From NCBI GenBank assembly GCA_035497735.1, contig DATJCX010000031.1, forward strand, positions 1 to 24,666: a stretch of DNA of 24,666 bases. Reading direction: 5' to 3'. The notes beneath the pieces are model-generated. The model had not been told where the DNA came from, ran no database searches, and saw only the letters and a list, made by a program, of their open reading frames with translations. Every line of letters begins with the position of its first letter. The stretch's first letter is position 1. The position numbers and the translations under genes are program-made. The stretch comes from Brumimicrobium sp035497735. GTDB taxonomy: Bacteria > Bacteroidota > Bacteroidia > Flavobacteriales_D > Crocinitomicaceae. Shown here one piece after another: positions 1-8,252 of the stretch.

Positions 1-663
1 CATACTAACTACTACCGGCATGTCTCCACCACCAATCGCCATAACCATCATTATTCCGATAAAGGAACCGATACCCGTCATGATATATAAGTACATCATT
101 CCTTCAGTACCATCAGCGTTTGTAAAGAGTACACCGACAACAATTGTTACAAGAATTAAGATAATATTTATTAAATGTCTTCCCGGATAAATTAACGCTT
201 TACTTCTGATTTTACCGTCTAACTTTCCCCAGGCAATAATTGAACCTGTGAAAGTTAACGCTCCGATAAAGATACCAATGTAAACTTCCACCATGTGAAT
301 GTTTCTTGAAGCACCTGTTAAAGCTTGTGCTTCTGGGTCAAGGTAAGAACCAAAACCTACCAAAACGGCTGCTAATCCAACAAAACTGTGTAGAATTGCA
401 ATCAACTGAGGCATTGCCGTCATTTCTACCTTTCTAGATAAGGCAACTCCAATTACAGAAGCAATAGCAACTGCAATCAAGATGTAAACGTGCCCTTCAG
501 CAGTTTGTCCTAAAACAGTAGCTGCTAATGCAATAATCATTCCCACAATTCCGTACAAAACTCCACGTTTTGCAGTCTCTTGCGAAGACAATCCTCCTAA
601 ACTTAATATAAACAGAATACTTGCGAATAAATATGCTGCTGTTTGTATTTCGTGTCCTATCAT
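1..663 (-). CDS. pntB: NAD(P) transhydrogenase subunit beta (PntB), partial
   Basis: This is the membrane-bound beta subunit of the proton-translocating transhydrogenase, which uses the proton gradient to move hydride from NADH to NADP+. Only the first 221 codons are in the window; the gene continues past the left edge, so the NADP-binding domain III is missing from view. The visible part is the membrane domain: it starts MIGHEIQTAAYLFASILF and runs through several hydrophobic segments, including the family-typical stretch AILHSFVGLAAVLVGF and a GGGDMPVVVSM segment at the edge. The family usually has about 460 residues. The start is the ATG ending at 663. It lies 59 bp after pntA on the same strand, so the two are almost certainly co-transcribed. 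Identification rests on motif recall. Confidence 0.93.
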   Translation of the reverse strand, partial: MIGHEIQTAAYLFASILFILSLGGLSSQETAKRGVLYGIVGMIIALAATVLGQTAEGHVYILIAVAIASVIGVALSRKVEMTAMPQLIAILHSFVGLAAVLVGFGSYLDPEAQALTGASRNIHMVEVYIGIFIGALTFTGSIIAWGKLDGKIRSKALIYPGRHLINIILILVTIVVGVLFTNADGTEGMMYLYIMTGIGSFIGIMMVMAIGGGDMPVVVSM

Positions 664-722
664 TTTCCTTAAAATTTGAAATTATAGTCAGATTTCCTTC
701 TTCCTAGAATTTTCAGTATTTA

Positions 723-2282
723 TTATTTTTTAAACATATTCAACATTCGGTGCGTCACCAAGAAACCTCCGACGATATTGATGGTAGCCAATAAGATTGC
801 TACAAAAGCAATAATAGTAATTGGGTTTCCAAAATCGTTTGTAGTTTGCAACAATCCACCTACTACAATAATACCACTAATCGCGTTTGTAACTGACATC
901 AATGGTGTATGTAAGGCATGTGTTACATTGGTGATAATTTGCCATCCGACAAATACAGCCAAAACAAACACAGTCATATGCTGTAAGAAATCTGATTCTT
1001 CTGGTGCAAATTTACCAATTAATAAAAGCAATACACCGACAACTCCTAAACCAATGATAGTAGAAATTGCAGACTTTTTAGCTTTTGCTTGTTCAATTGC
1101 TTTTAATTCTTCTGGTGTTGGACCTGCTGTTTTCGCAGCACCTCCTCCTGCCGATGGACTAACCTGTAATGGCTTTTGAGGCCAGTTAATCTTCCCTTCA
1201 TACGTCACCATAGACCGAGAAACAACATCATCCTCCATATCAATCTTGAAGTTTTCTGCTTTCCCCATGTCATCTAAAAAGTGACATAAGTTGTTTCCGT
1301 ATAATTGTGATGCTTGATTCGGAAGTTGGTCTAATTTTCCAACGATGGTAACTCCGTTATCTGTTGTATATATTTCCCCGTCTCTTGTCAATTCACAGTT
1401 TCCACCTGTTGAAGCTGCCAAGTCAATAATAACTGACCCTGGCTTCATTGCTGCCACGTGATAATCTAATATCAACTTTGGAGCTGGTCTTCCTGGAATC
1501 TGAGCCGTTGTAATAATGATATCTACTTCTTTTGCTTGCTCTAAGAACAACTTCATTTCTGCCTCGATGAATTCCTTACTCATTTCTTTAGAGTAACCTG
1601 AAGCTGTTGCTCCGTCTTCATCCAGATCTACAGTTAAGAAAGTAGCTCCCATTGATTCAATTTGCTCTGCCACTTCTTTTCTTGTGTCAAAAGCGCGAAC
1701 AATTGCTCCTAGTGAATTGGCTGCTCCAATTGCTGCTAAACCAGCAACACCTGCACCAATAACTAAGAATTTTGCTGGGTCAACTTTACCTGCTGCTGTA
1801 ATTTGTCCGTTTAAAAAACGTCCATAATGATATGATGCTTCGATTACAGAACGATATCCCGCTACGTTTGCCATAGAAGAACGAACGTCCATTTTCTGTG
1901 CTCTTGAAATACGAGGAACTGCGTCCATCGCGATAGCATTCACACCTTTATCTGCTAGTTTTTGAAGAACCTCCATGTTTTGATCTGGCCATAGGTGACT
2001 CAAGAGTACTAAACCAGAACGCATCATGTCAACCTCTTCTAAAGTTGGTTCTTTTACTTTTAAAACAATATCTGAGTCGCCATAAATTTCTGCAGCTGAA
2101 GAAACGATTTTTGCACCTGCTGCTTCAAATTCATTATCTGAAAAATTTGCTCTAACACCAGCGCTTGATTGAATATAAACATCAAACCCTTGCTTTTGAA
2201 GTCGCTTTACCGTCTTCGGCGTAGCAGCTACTCTCAATTCTTCTGGGGATGTTTCCACTGGAATACCAACCTTCATAATCAT
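723..2282 (-). CDS. pntA: NAD(P) transhydrogenase subunit alpha (PntA)
   Basis: This is the alpha subunit of the energy-linked transhydrogenase, binding NAD(H) in the cytoplasm and contributing membrane helices. At 519 residues it is the fused full-length form (E. coli PntA is about 510), not the split PntAA/PntAB form. Residues 1-380 are the alanine dehydrogenase-like domain I: SRAQKMD at 126-132, the Rossmann loop GAGVAG at 176-181, acidic FDTR near 198-201, and the mobile-loop-like QIPGRPAPKL. A proline/alanine/lysine-rich linker leads to four hydrophobic segments from about 403 onward (domain II). The start could be M1 or M3; MKVGIPVE is the usual beginning of the family, so M3 (2276) is plausible. 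It heads a pntA-pntB operon. A weak -7-like box (TACCTTTA on minus, 2309-2316) lies just upstream. Confidence 0.95.
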   Translation of the reverse strand: MIMKVGIPVETSPEELRVAATPKTVKRLQKQGFDVYIQSSAGVRANFSDNEFEAAGAKIVSSAAEIYGDSDIVLKVKEPTLEEVDMMRSGLVLLSHLWPDQNMEVLQKLADKGVNAIAMDAVPRISRAQKMDVRSSMANVAGYRSVIEASYHYGRFLNGQITAAGKVDPAKFLVIGAGVAGLAAIGAANSLGAIVRAFDTRKEVAEQIESMGATFLTVDLDEDGATASGYSKEMSKEFIEAEMKLFLEQAKEVDIIITTAQIPGRPAPKLILDYHVAAMKPGSVIIDLAASTGGNCELTRDGEIYTTDNGVTIVGKLDQLPNQASQLYGNNLCHFLDDMGKAENFKIDMEDDVVSRSMVTYEGKINWPQKPLQVSPSAGGGAAKTAGPTPEELKAIEQAKAKKSAISTIIGLGVVGVLLLLIGKFAPEESDFLQHMTVFVLAVFVGWQIITNVTHALHTPLMSVTNAISGIIVVGGLLQTTNDFGNPITIIAFVAILLATINIVGGFLVTHRMLNMFKK

Positions 2283-2406
2283 AGAAATGTTTTATTTTAA
2301 TAAAGGCATAAAGGTAATGATATGAAATGGTTATGACCGAATAACTTTCTTGTTTTTTTCGGATTTTATGATAAAAAGCAGGTTTTTAGGTGTGTTTTAA
2401 GATAAA

Positions 2407-2442
2407 AAAAAACACCTAGCTTATTAAAACTAGGTGTTTTTT
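2407..2442 (-). terminator. Intrinsic terminator after the PNGase F-like gene
   Basis: A 13-bp perfect stem (2407-2419 with 2430-2442, core ACACCTAG/CTAGGTGT) closes a 10-nt loop. On the minus strand the stem runs into a long T tract. It sits 24 bp after the 2466-4457 gene and separates it from pntA. The A/T-rich stem base would also allow termination in the other direction. Confidence 0.85.
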
Positions 2443-2465
2443 CTTAATTATTTTTGAATTCTTAC

Positions 2466-4457
2466 TTATTTCGTCACAATTACTTTTTTCGCTATTTGTT
2501 GTCCTGAATTGTCAAATAACAAAGTATAAACACCTGAACTAATCTTTGAAGTAGAGATAACTAAGTTAGGTCCTCCTATTTCAGATTTGTATATTACTTC
2601 TCCTAATTCATTTACTAGGCTCACGTTCTTAATTTTTGCATTTGGATTAATCTCGATATTGATATCATTTTTTGCAGGGTTTGGGTACACCTTAATATCA
2701 TCGTTATTGATTTTTAATTCCTCTAAAGCCAATGTTCCTGGCTCAGCAACTGAGAAGTAGTATTCAAACTCGCATCCGAAGTCATGTCTTCCTGTTCCCG
2801 TGTACTTATAACCATCCATAATGATTGTTGACCCCGTAGCTTTCTTCAACTTAAAGCTTCCTGGCTGGTATCCTCCCCAACCTTGACTATAAGCCCACCA
2901 GCTTAATCCACCACAACCCAATGTTGTGATTTTCAATTTGTAAACACCCACCTCATCAAATGAAATTGTATCTAAATATTGTGTCGTTCCAGTATTATTA
3001 ACTCTAGAGTGAACCACGTTTCCGTTTTGATCGAAAATCTCCCATGAAGCATCTGCAGGGAAGGTATTTAAAACTCCATTTGCGCCTATGTTACTTGGCT
3101 TGAAGTCGATAACTAAATCTCCTGGCAATACAGGTGCAACAGTAAATGTTGATTTTAACTTATTATTGGTAGCATCTTCATCAACAGCACCATTCACTTT
3201 TATTATTTCCACAAAAAATCCAGCTTGTCCATTAAATTCTGATAAAGTCAAATTCTTTAAGGCTGTTAATTCATCCATAACAATTCTTCTTTCCTCTAGT
3301 GCAGGAATGTTTCCTGTCCATAAGTACTCTTGAGCTGTTGAGTCTTTAACACCGTATTGGAATTTAACCGAAGTAATCGCGTTTGAACCAGTGTTTTTAA
3401 CTAAGATTTCTGGCTGAGTTCCTCCTGGGTTATTCCTGTACTCATCGTCAGCATTCGTTGGCGTAATGATTTTCTCTAATGATAAATCAGTTGCTTTATT
3501 AAAGTCTCCATAGTAAAAAATAGTTGCAGATGTAGAATAACTACCTAAGTTTCCACTACCTGTATAGTTGTTAAACTTCATTCTTACAGTATAATCAACT
3601 CCTTCATCATCAACTCCGCTTAATTTATGTTTAACCGGTGCAACTTGTTCACCTGGACACCAGTTTGCTCTATCATAAATCCATGTTCCTCCTTGTGGAT
3701 ACAAATTGTTTTTACCACAATCATCTTTCCAAATCGTGTAATTAGCGATTTGACTTCCGTTTAATTCTAATTGATAGTTTGAAGATCTAAATTCACAACA
3801 TTGATTGTTATCACTTCCATGACCAGTAATCAATACTTTCATTGCAGCATCTTTTGTTCCTACCGGAGTTGTAAAAGACTTTAAATCGAATTGTGAATTG
3901 ATTGGATTACTTGTATTTCCATATTGAAATGAACCATCATAAACAGTTTCCATTCCTATCACATTTCTATCTGGTGTTCCTTCAATAAATGCGAATTTAA
4001 CATCTGCAGTAAACCCTCCTGAATAACCAGAGTAATGAATTCTCACTTTTGAATCACCATGTAAGATTCGTTCGTAATCAGTTACATCAAAAACATAAGA
4101 CTTCTTCCAATTTCCTGCAAATCGTGCCCATCCAGCTGTAGCGAAAGGAGTAATTAAACGACTAATTTCTACCGTATCTGTTTCCGTTAAAATATAATTT
4201 AACACTGTGTAATCCCACTGATGGCAATATTGTTCACCAGAAGGACAGTTATACTTTCCTAAATCAAAGTACATTAAGATTTTTCTGTATGTTTTAGTTT
4301 CATCTGGGAAAACAACTTCTTGGTCAAAGTTGTTATAATAGTCTAGTTGAACATCATTTGCTTGTACCCAAGTCGTATCGCCTGGAGCTGCAAGAGAATA
4401 ACTTGCAAAAAACAGCAAGGACAATAATAAAGTGTAAGTTTTGTAAATATTTTTCAT
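2466..4457 (-). CDS. Secreted PNGase F-like peptide-N-glycosidase with T9SS sorting domain
   Basis: Predicted to cleave the amide bond between asparagine and the first GlcNAc of N-glycans outside the cell. Residues 1-24 form a signal peptide (MKNIYKTYTLLLSLLFFASY, then SLAA). Residues ~30-300 resemble the two-lobed PNGase F fold: CHQWD at 78-82 matches CDEWD of PNGase F, whose Asp is the essential catalytic residue (here D82). RLITPF is at 100-105, GTPD at 160-163, CCEFRS at 220-225 supplies the second acidic residue (E222), and YDRANWCPG is at 261-269. The third acidic residue of PNGase F (E118) does not appear conserved: the region is HYSGYSGGF, 141-149. Middle residues (~330-570) look like beta-rich accessory domains. 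Residues 587-663 are a type A T9SS C-terminal domain (KVYPNPAKNDINIEI, ending KKVIVTK). At 663 residues it is about twice the length of PNGase F. A -7 box lies at 4474-4481. Confidence 0.85.
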   Translation of the reverse strand: MKNIYKTYTLLLSLLFFASYSLAAPGDTTWVQANDVQLDYYNNFDQEVVFPDETKTYRKILMYFDLGKYNCPSGEQYCHQWDYTVLNYILTETDTVEISRLITPFATAGWARFAGNWKKSYVFDVTDYERILHGDSKVRIHYSGYSGGFTADVKFAFIEGTPDRNVIGMETVYDGSFQYGNTSNPINSQFDLKSFTTPVGTKDAAMKVLITGHGSDNNQCCEFRSSNYQLELNGSQIANYTIWKDDCGKNNLYPQGGTWIYDRANWCPGEQVAPVKHKLSGVDDEGVDYTVRMKFNNYTGSGNLGSYSTSATIFYYGDFNKATDLSLEKIITPTNADDEYRNNPGGTQPEILVKNTGSNAITSVKFQYGVKDSTAQEYLWTGNIPALEERRIVMDELTALKNLTLSEFNGQAGFFVEIIKVNGAVDEDATNNKLKSTFTVAPVLPGDLVIDFKPSNIGANGVLNTFPADASWEIFDQNGNVVHSRVNNTGTTQYLDTISFDEVGVYKLKITTLGCGGLSWWAYSQGWGGYQPGSFKLKKATGSTIIMDGYKYTGTGRHDFGCEFEYYFSVAEPGTLALEELKINNDDIKVYPNPAKNDINIEINPNAKIKNVSLVNELGEVIYKSEIGGPNLVISTSKISSGVYTLLFDNSGQQIAKKVIVTK

Positions 4458-4473
4458 AACAAAGTATTTTTAC

Positions 4474-4481
4474 CAAATTTA
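4474..4481 (-). promoter_or_regulatory. -7 box upstream of the PNGase F-like gene
   Basis: TAAATTTG on the minus strand matches the Bacteroidota sigma-A -7 consensus TAnnTTTG and lies 17 nt before the start codon, implying a very short leader. No TTG-type -33 box is seen at the usual spacing. Confidence 0.45.
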
Positions 4482-4629
4482 CCGCTTAAAGCCGTTCTCA
4501 TTATAGAATAAATTCATTTTTATATATAGCGCATAAAATATACGCTAAACAATGGCAAAGTGACGACAAACAGAAGCGAAATTGAAATATTTCTTAATTT
4601 TATCATTTTAAAGTCTAATAATCAGAATT

Positions 4630-5274
4630 ATGAAACAACATAAATGGACCTTTACGCTTATCCTAGTAACTTTATTATTAGCTTTTTCTTTCTGGGGATT
4701 CCAAAAGTATATGAATTACAACACGAATCATATTAGAACGGAAGAGCATGGTATATTGAGTACAGATCAAAGTCTGGAAGTTGGACAAATAATCGATAGT
4801 TTAAACGGTATCTATGTTTACTACAATGGCTCAACTTCAAATGTTGAAGGAAGAAATATCATAGATGGTTACAATGTGGGATTGAAATATCAATGTGTAG
4901 AGTTTATCAAAAGATACTATTACCTTCATTTAGATCACAAAATGCCGGACAGTTACGGACATGCAAAAGACTTTTACAACTCTAGTTTAAGCGACGGTGA
5001 AATGAATCCTGCTAGAAACCTAATTCAATACAATAATCCAAGCTCAACAAAGCCAACAGAAAATGATATTTTAATCTATAAACCTACTGCCTTTAATCAA
5101 TACGGTCATGTGGCTATTATTTCTAAAGTTGAAGAAAATAGAATTCAAATTATTCAACAAAACCCAGGTTGGAATCATGGCGTTAGAGAATATTATAAGC
5201 TAAAACAAAATGCTGACGGGAATTGGGTTATTGACAATGGCCGAATTATTGGGAGACTTTCAACCAAAAAGTAG
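4630..5274 (+). CDS. Membrane-anchored CHAP-domain amidase/peptidase
   Basis: A 214-residue protein with an N-terminal hydrophobic segment (about residues 6-24), probably a signal anchor, followed by a CHAP cysteine amidase domain facing the periplasm. The nucleophile motif KYQCVEFIKRYY (C89) closely resembles that of glutathionylspermidine amidase and related CHAP enzymes. The catalytic His is in YGHVAII (H160) and the third polar residue is probably N178 in QQNPG. CHAP enzymes hydrolyse amide bonds in peptidoglycan peptides or in glutathionylspermidine; the membrane anchor and absence of a synthetase domain favour a cell-wall role, but this is inference. It stands alone, convergent with alaS. 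The stop codon abuts a 123-bp palindrome. Confidence 0.8.
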   Translation: MKQHKWTFTLILVTLLLAFSFWGFQKYMNYNTNHIRTEEHGILSTDQSLEVGQIIDSLNGIYVYYNGSTSNVEGRNIIDGYNVGLKYQCVEFIKRYYYLHLDHKMPDSYGHAKDFYNSSLSDGEMNPARNLIQYNNPSSTKPTENDILIYKPTAFNQYGHVAIISKVEENRIQIIQQNPGWNHGVREYYKLKQNADGNWVIDNGRIIGRLSTKK

Positions 5275-5396
5275 GATGTCTCAAAATTGGCAAATTGCCG
5301 CGTTGTTTTAAAATATCGAACTCATTCACATACTAATGTATGTTCTTATCGTTCTCATTTTAAACGCCTTGCTCTTTATCCAATTTTGAAACATCC
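5274..5396. repeat. 123-bp near-palindromic element
   Basis: The outer arms GGATGTCTCAAAATTGG (5274-5290) and CCAATTTTGAAACATCC (5380-5396) pair at 16 of 17 positions. The tip is ACATAC-TAAT-GTATGT (5328-5343), centred at 5335.5, the same centre as the outer arms (5335). In between, patches such as GTTTTAAAAT and ATTTTAAAC are partly complementary. A degenerate direct copy of the left arm (18 of 21 bases, 5289-5309 against 5417-5437) follows. This looks like an intergenic palindromic repeat or small MITE-like unit, and its position between convergent genes would let it act as a terminator. Confidence 0.7.
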
Positions 5397-5459
5397 AATA
5401 ATTACTATAATAGACAGGCCAATTGCTGTGTTGTTTTGCCGGGATTCAATACTATAAAA

Positions 5460-5495
5460 AAAAGGAAACCATCTTTTGTAAGACAGTTTCCTTTT
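5460..5495 (-). terminator. Intrinsic terminator of alaS
   Basis: The perfect 10-bp stem AAAAGGAAAC/GTTTCCTTTT (5460-5469 with 5486-5495) has an inner TCTT/AAGA extension in the loop. On the minus strand it ends in a run of eight T. It lies 38 bp past the alaS stop and can also stop readthrough from the CHAP gene. Confidence 0.85.
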
Positions 5496-5533
5496 ATTAT
5501 TGGTATTTCTCCTGAAGTTTCAGGGTCAATTTT

Positions 5534-8146
5534 CTATAAATTTGACAAAGCTTCTGCTATTGCATCTTTTAATCCTGCTGGATTTTTACCTCCTGCAGTT
5601 GCAAAGAATGGTTGACCTCCCCCACCTCCTTGGATGTGTTTAGAAACCGCTCTTACAATATTTCCAGCATGAAGTCCTTTATCTTTCACTAGGTCGTCAG
5701 AAATCATAATGCTAATAGTGCACTTGTCTTCATTATCACCTCCGATTACAGCGAATAAGTTTTCAACTTCTCCTTTCAGTTGGAATAAGATGTCCTTAAT
5801 TGCGTTTCCGTCTAGCGAAACTATTGCTTCAAGAACATTAATTCCATTTTTCTCGGTGATTTTACTTTTCAATTCTGATTTTACAGATTTCGCTCTATCC
5901 TTTTCAAATAGCTCCAATTGCTTTTGCATTTGATGATTCGCGCTAATCATTTCTTCTACAGCATGAATGGTGTTCTTCGGGTTTTTAAACAAGGCTTGAA
6001 CAGCACTTAATTCCTCTAGTTTACCATTGATATACTTTTCAGCAGTAACATTTGAAATAGCTTCTATTCTTCTAATTCCTGAAGCAACAGAACCTTCTGA
6101 TGTAATTTTAAACCAGCCGATGTTTCCTGTACTTTGAACGTGTGTTCCTCCACATAATTCTTTAGAGTCACCAAATTGAATTACACGAACTGTATCACCG
6201 TACTTTTCTCCAAACAACATCATCGCACCTAATTCTTCTGCTTGTTTGATTGGCGTATTACGCATTTCATTTAGCGCTAGGTTTTGACGAATCATATCAT
6301 TCACAATTTGTTCTATTTTACTGATTTCCTCATCTGTCACTTTAGCAAAGTGAGAAAAGTCAAAACGTAGATACTCTGGATTCACCAAAGAACCTTTTTG
6401 AACAACGTGATCACCTAATACGCTACGTAAAGCATGATGCAATAAGTGAGTTGCGGTATGATTCGAAGCTGATAGCTCACGCTTTTTCTTATTCACAACC
6501 GCTGTAAATGTCGCAGAAGTATCCTTTGGCAATTCGTTTGCTAAGTGAATAATTAAGTTGTTTTCCTTTTTCGTATCGAAAATAGTTATCTTTTCATTCC
6601 CTGCGTCAATATATCCTTGGTCTCCAACTTGTCCTCCACCTTCTGGATAGAATGGTGTCATATTGAAAACCAATTGGTAGAATGATTTATTCTTTTGAGA
6701 TACTTTTCTGTAACGCGTCAATTTTACTTGAGCAGTTAAGTTATCATATCCAATAAATTCTTCTGTATCGTCTTTTACTAATTCCACCCAGTCGTCTGTT
6801 TTCACAGCTGTTGCAGAGCGGGAACGATTTTTCTGTTCTTGTAAAGCTTTTTCGTAACCAACTTCATCAACCGTCAATCCAGCCTCTCTCGCCATCAATT
6901 CTGTTAAGTCAAACGGGAAACCGAAAGTATCATACAACTCAAAAGCTTGCTCTCCTAAAATTTCAGTTGAACCATTTGCCTTTTGTTGTTCGATAATTCT
7001 TTCAATACGCTTAATTCCATGGTCCAATGTTTTATGGAAGCTGATTTCCTCATCCTCGATTACTTTTTCAATCAAGGTTTGATTTCTCACTAATTCAGGG
7101 AAAGCATCTCCCATTGCTTCTACCAAAACTTTACTTAGAGGCGCTAAGAAGGAATCATTCATTTTTAATGTTTGATATCCATATCTTACTGCTCTACGTA
7201 AAATTCTACGAATCACATAACCAGCACCCGTATTAGAAGGCAACTGTCCATCAGCAATAGAAAACGCAATTGCACGAACGTGGTCAGCAATCACTCTTAA
7301 AGCGATATCAGTTGTTTCATTTTTTCCGTATTCAAAGCCAGATTGTTTTTCTATCTGATTGATTAAGGTTTGGAATAAATCCGTATCGTAGTTTGACTGT
7401 TTACCTTGAAGTACCATTGCCAAACGCTCTAATCCCATTCCGGTATCAACGTGAGTTGCTGGCAATTTTTCTAAACTTCCATCAGCCTTTCTATTGAATT
7501 GCATAAATACAAGGTTCCAAATCTCCACCACTTGTGGGTGGTCTTGGTTAACCAATGATCTACCATCTACTTTTGCTTTTTCTTCAGCAGAACGAATATC
7601 AACGTGAATTTCTGAACAAGGTCCACAAGGCCCAACCTCTCCCATTTCCCAGAAGTTATCATCTTTATTTCCGTTAATAATCCTATCCTCAGCTATCCAT
7701 TTTCTCCAAAAGTCGTATGCTTCATGATCACGCGGAACGCCGTCCTTCTCATCACCTTCGAAAACTGTAACGTATAGATTGTTTTTATCTATTCCGAAAA
7801 CGTCAGTCAGTAATTCCCAGGCCCATTCAATAGCTTCCTCTTTAAAGTAATCTCCAAAAGACCAGTTTCCTAACATTTCGAACATTGTATGGTGGTAAGT
7901 ATCTACTCCCACTTCCTCCAGGTCGTTATGTTTTCCAGAAACACGCAAACACTTTTGTGTGTCGGCTACTCTTTTATCTTTCGGGTCACCATTTCCTAAA
8001 AAGTACTCCTTGAATTGATTCATTCCGGCATTTGTAAACATTAATGTCGGGTCATCTTTAATCACCATTGGAGCTGACGGTACAATTGCATGTCCTTTTC
8101 TTTCAAAAAAAGAAAGGAATTCCTGTCTTATTTCTTTAGTTTTCAT
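5534..8146 (-). CDS. alaS: Alanine--tRNA ligase
   Basis: Class II synthetase that charges tRNA-Ala and clears mischarged Ser/Gly. At 870 residues it matches the full-length family (E. coli about 876). It begins with the typical KTKEIRQEFLSFFERKGH and MFTNAGMNQFKEYFLG. The aminoacylation domain contains GEVGPCGPCSEIH. The editing domain has the zinc ligands HTATH near residue 565 and CGGTH near residue 665. The C-Ala domain ends with the glycine-rich GGGGGQPFFATAGGKN. All parts appear intact. It is divergent from the M23 peptidase gene and shares a 106-bp intergenic region that contains two perfect minus-strand -7 boxes, at 8185-8192 (TAACTTTG) and 8203-8210 (TAAATTTG). Confidence 0.98.
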   Translation of the reverse strand: MKTKEIRQEFLSFFERKGHAIVPSAPMVIKDDPTLMFTNAGMNQFKEYFLGNGDPKDKRVADTQKCLRVSGKHNDLEEVGVDTYHHTMFEMLGNWSFGDYFKEEAIEWAWELLTDVFGIDKNNLYVTVFEGDEKDGVPRDHEAYDFWRKWIAEDRIINGNKDDNFWEMGEVGPCGPCSEIHVDIRSAEEKAKVDGRSLVNQDHPQVVEIWNLVFMQFNRKADGSLEKLPATHVDTGMGLERLAMVLQGKQSNYDTDLFQTLINQIEKQSGFEYGKNETTDIALRVIADHVRAIAFSIADGQLPSNTGAGYVIRRILRRAVRYGYQTLKMNDSFLAPLSKVLVEAMGDAFPELVRNQTLIEKVIEDEEISFHKTLDHGIKRIERIIEQQKANGSTEILGEQAFELYDTFGFPFDLTELMAREAGLTVDEVGYEKALQEQKNRSRSATAVKTDDWVELVKDDTEEFIGYDNLTAQVKLTRYRKVSQKNKSFYQLVFNMTPFYPEGGGQVGDQGYIDAGNEKITIFDTKKENNLIIHLANELPKDTSATFTAVVNKKKRELSASNHTATHLLHHALRSVLGDHVVQKGSLVNPEYLRFDFSHFAKVTDEEISKIEQIVNDMIRQNLALNEMRNTPIKQAEELGAMMLFGEKYGDTVRVIQFGDSKELCGGTHVQSTGNIGWFKITSEGSVASGIRRIEAISNVTAEKYINGKLEELSAVQALFKNPKNTIHAVEEMISANHQMQKQLELFEKDRAKSVKSELKSKITEKNGINVLEAIVSLDGNAIKDILFQLKGEVENLFAVIGGDNEDKCTISIMISDDLVKDKGLHAGNIVRAVSKHIQGGGGGQPFFATAGGKNPAGLKDAIAEALSNL

Positions 8147-8184
8147 TGATCTTTTAGATAAATGTTAATTGCTTAAATGTTAAG

Positions 8185-8210
8185 CAAAGTTAATGTATTT
8201 TGCAAATTTA
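8185..8210 (-). promoter_or_regulatory. Two -7 boxes upstream of alaS
   Basis: TAACTTTG (8185-8192) and TAAATTTG (8203-8210), both read on the minus strand, match the Bacteroidota -7 consensus 39-64 nt before the alaS start. The second overlaps the -33/-7 spacer of the divergent M23 promoter, so the two promoters may compete for polymerase. Confidence 0.45.
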
Positions 8211-8229
8211 GATTATTTACCTAATTTTG
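8200..8229 (+). promoter_or_regulatory. Promoter of the M23 peptidase gene
   Basis: TTG at 8200-8202, a 19-nt spacer, and TAATTTTG at 8222-8229 give the best full match to the Bacteroidota -33/-7 promoter in the window. Transcription would begin near 8235, downstream of the upstream in-frame ATG at 8193, so that ATG cannot be used from this promoter and the start at 8253 is favoured. Confidence 0.7.
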
Positions 8230-8252
8230 CACACGTTAAGCACAAATATATA

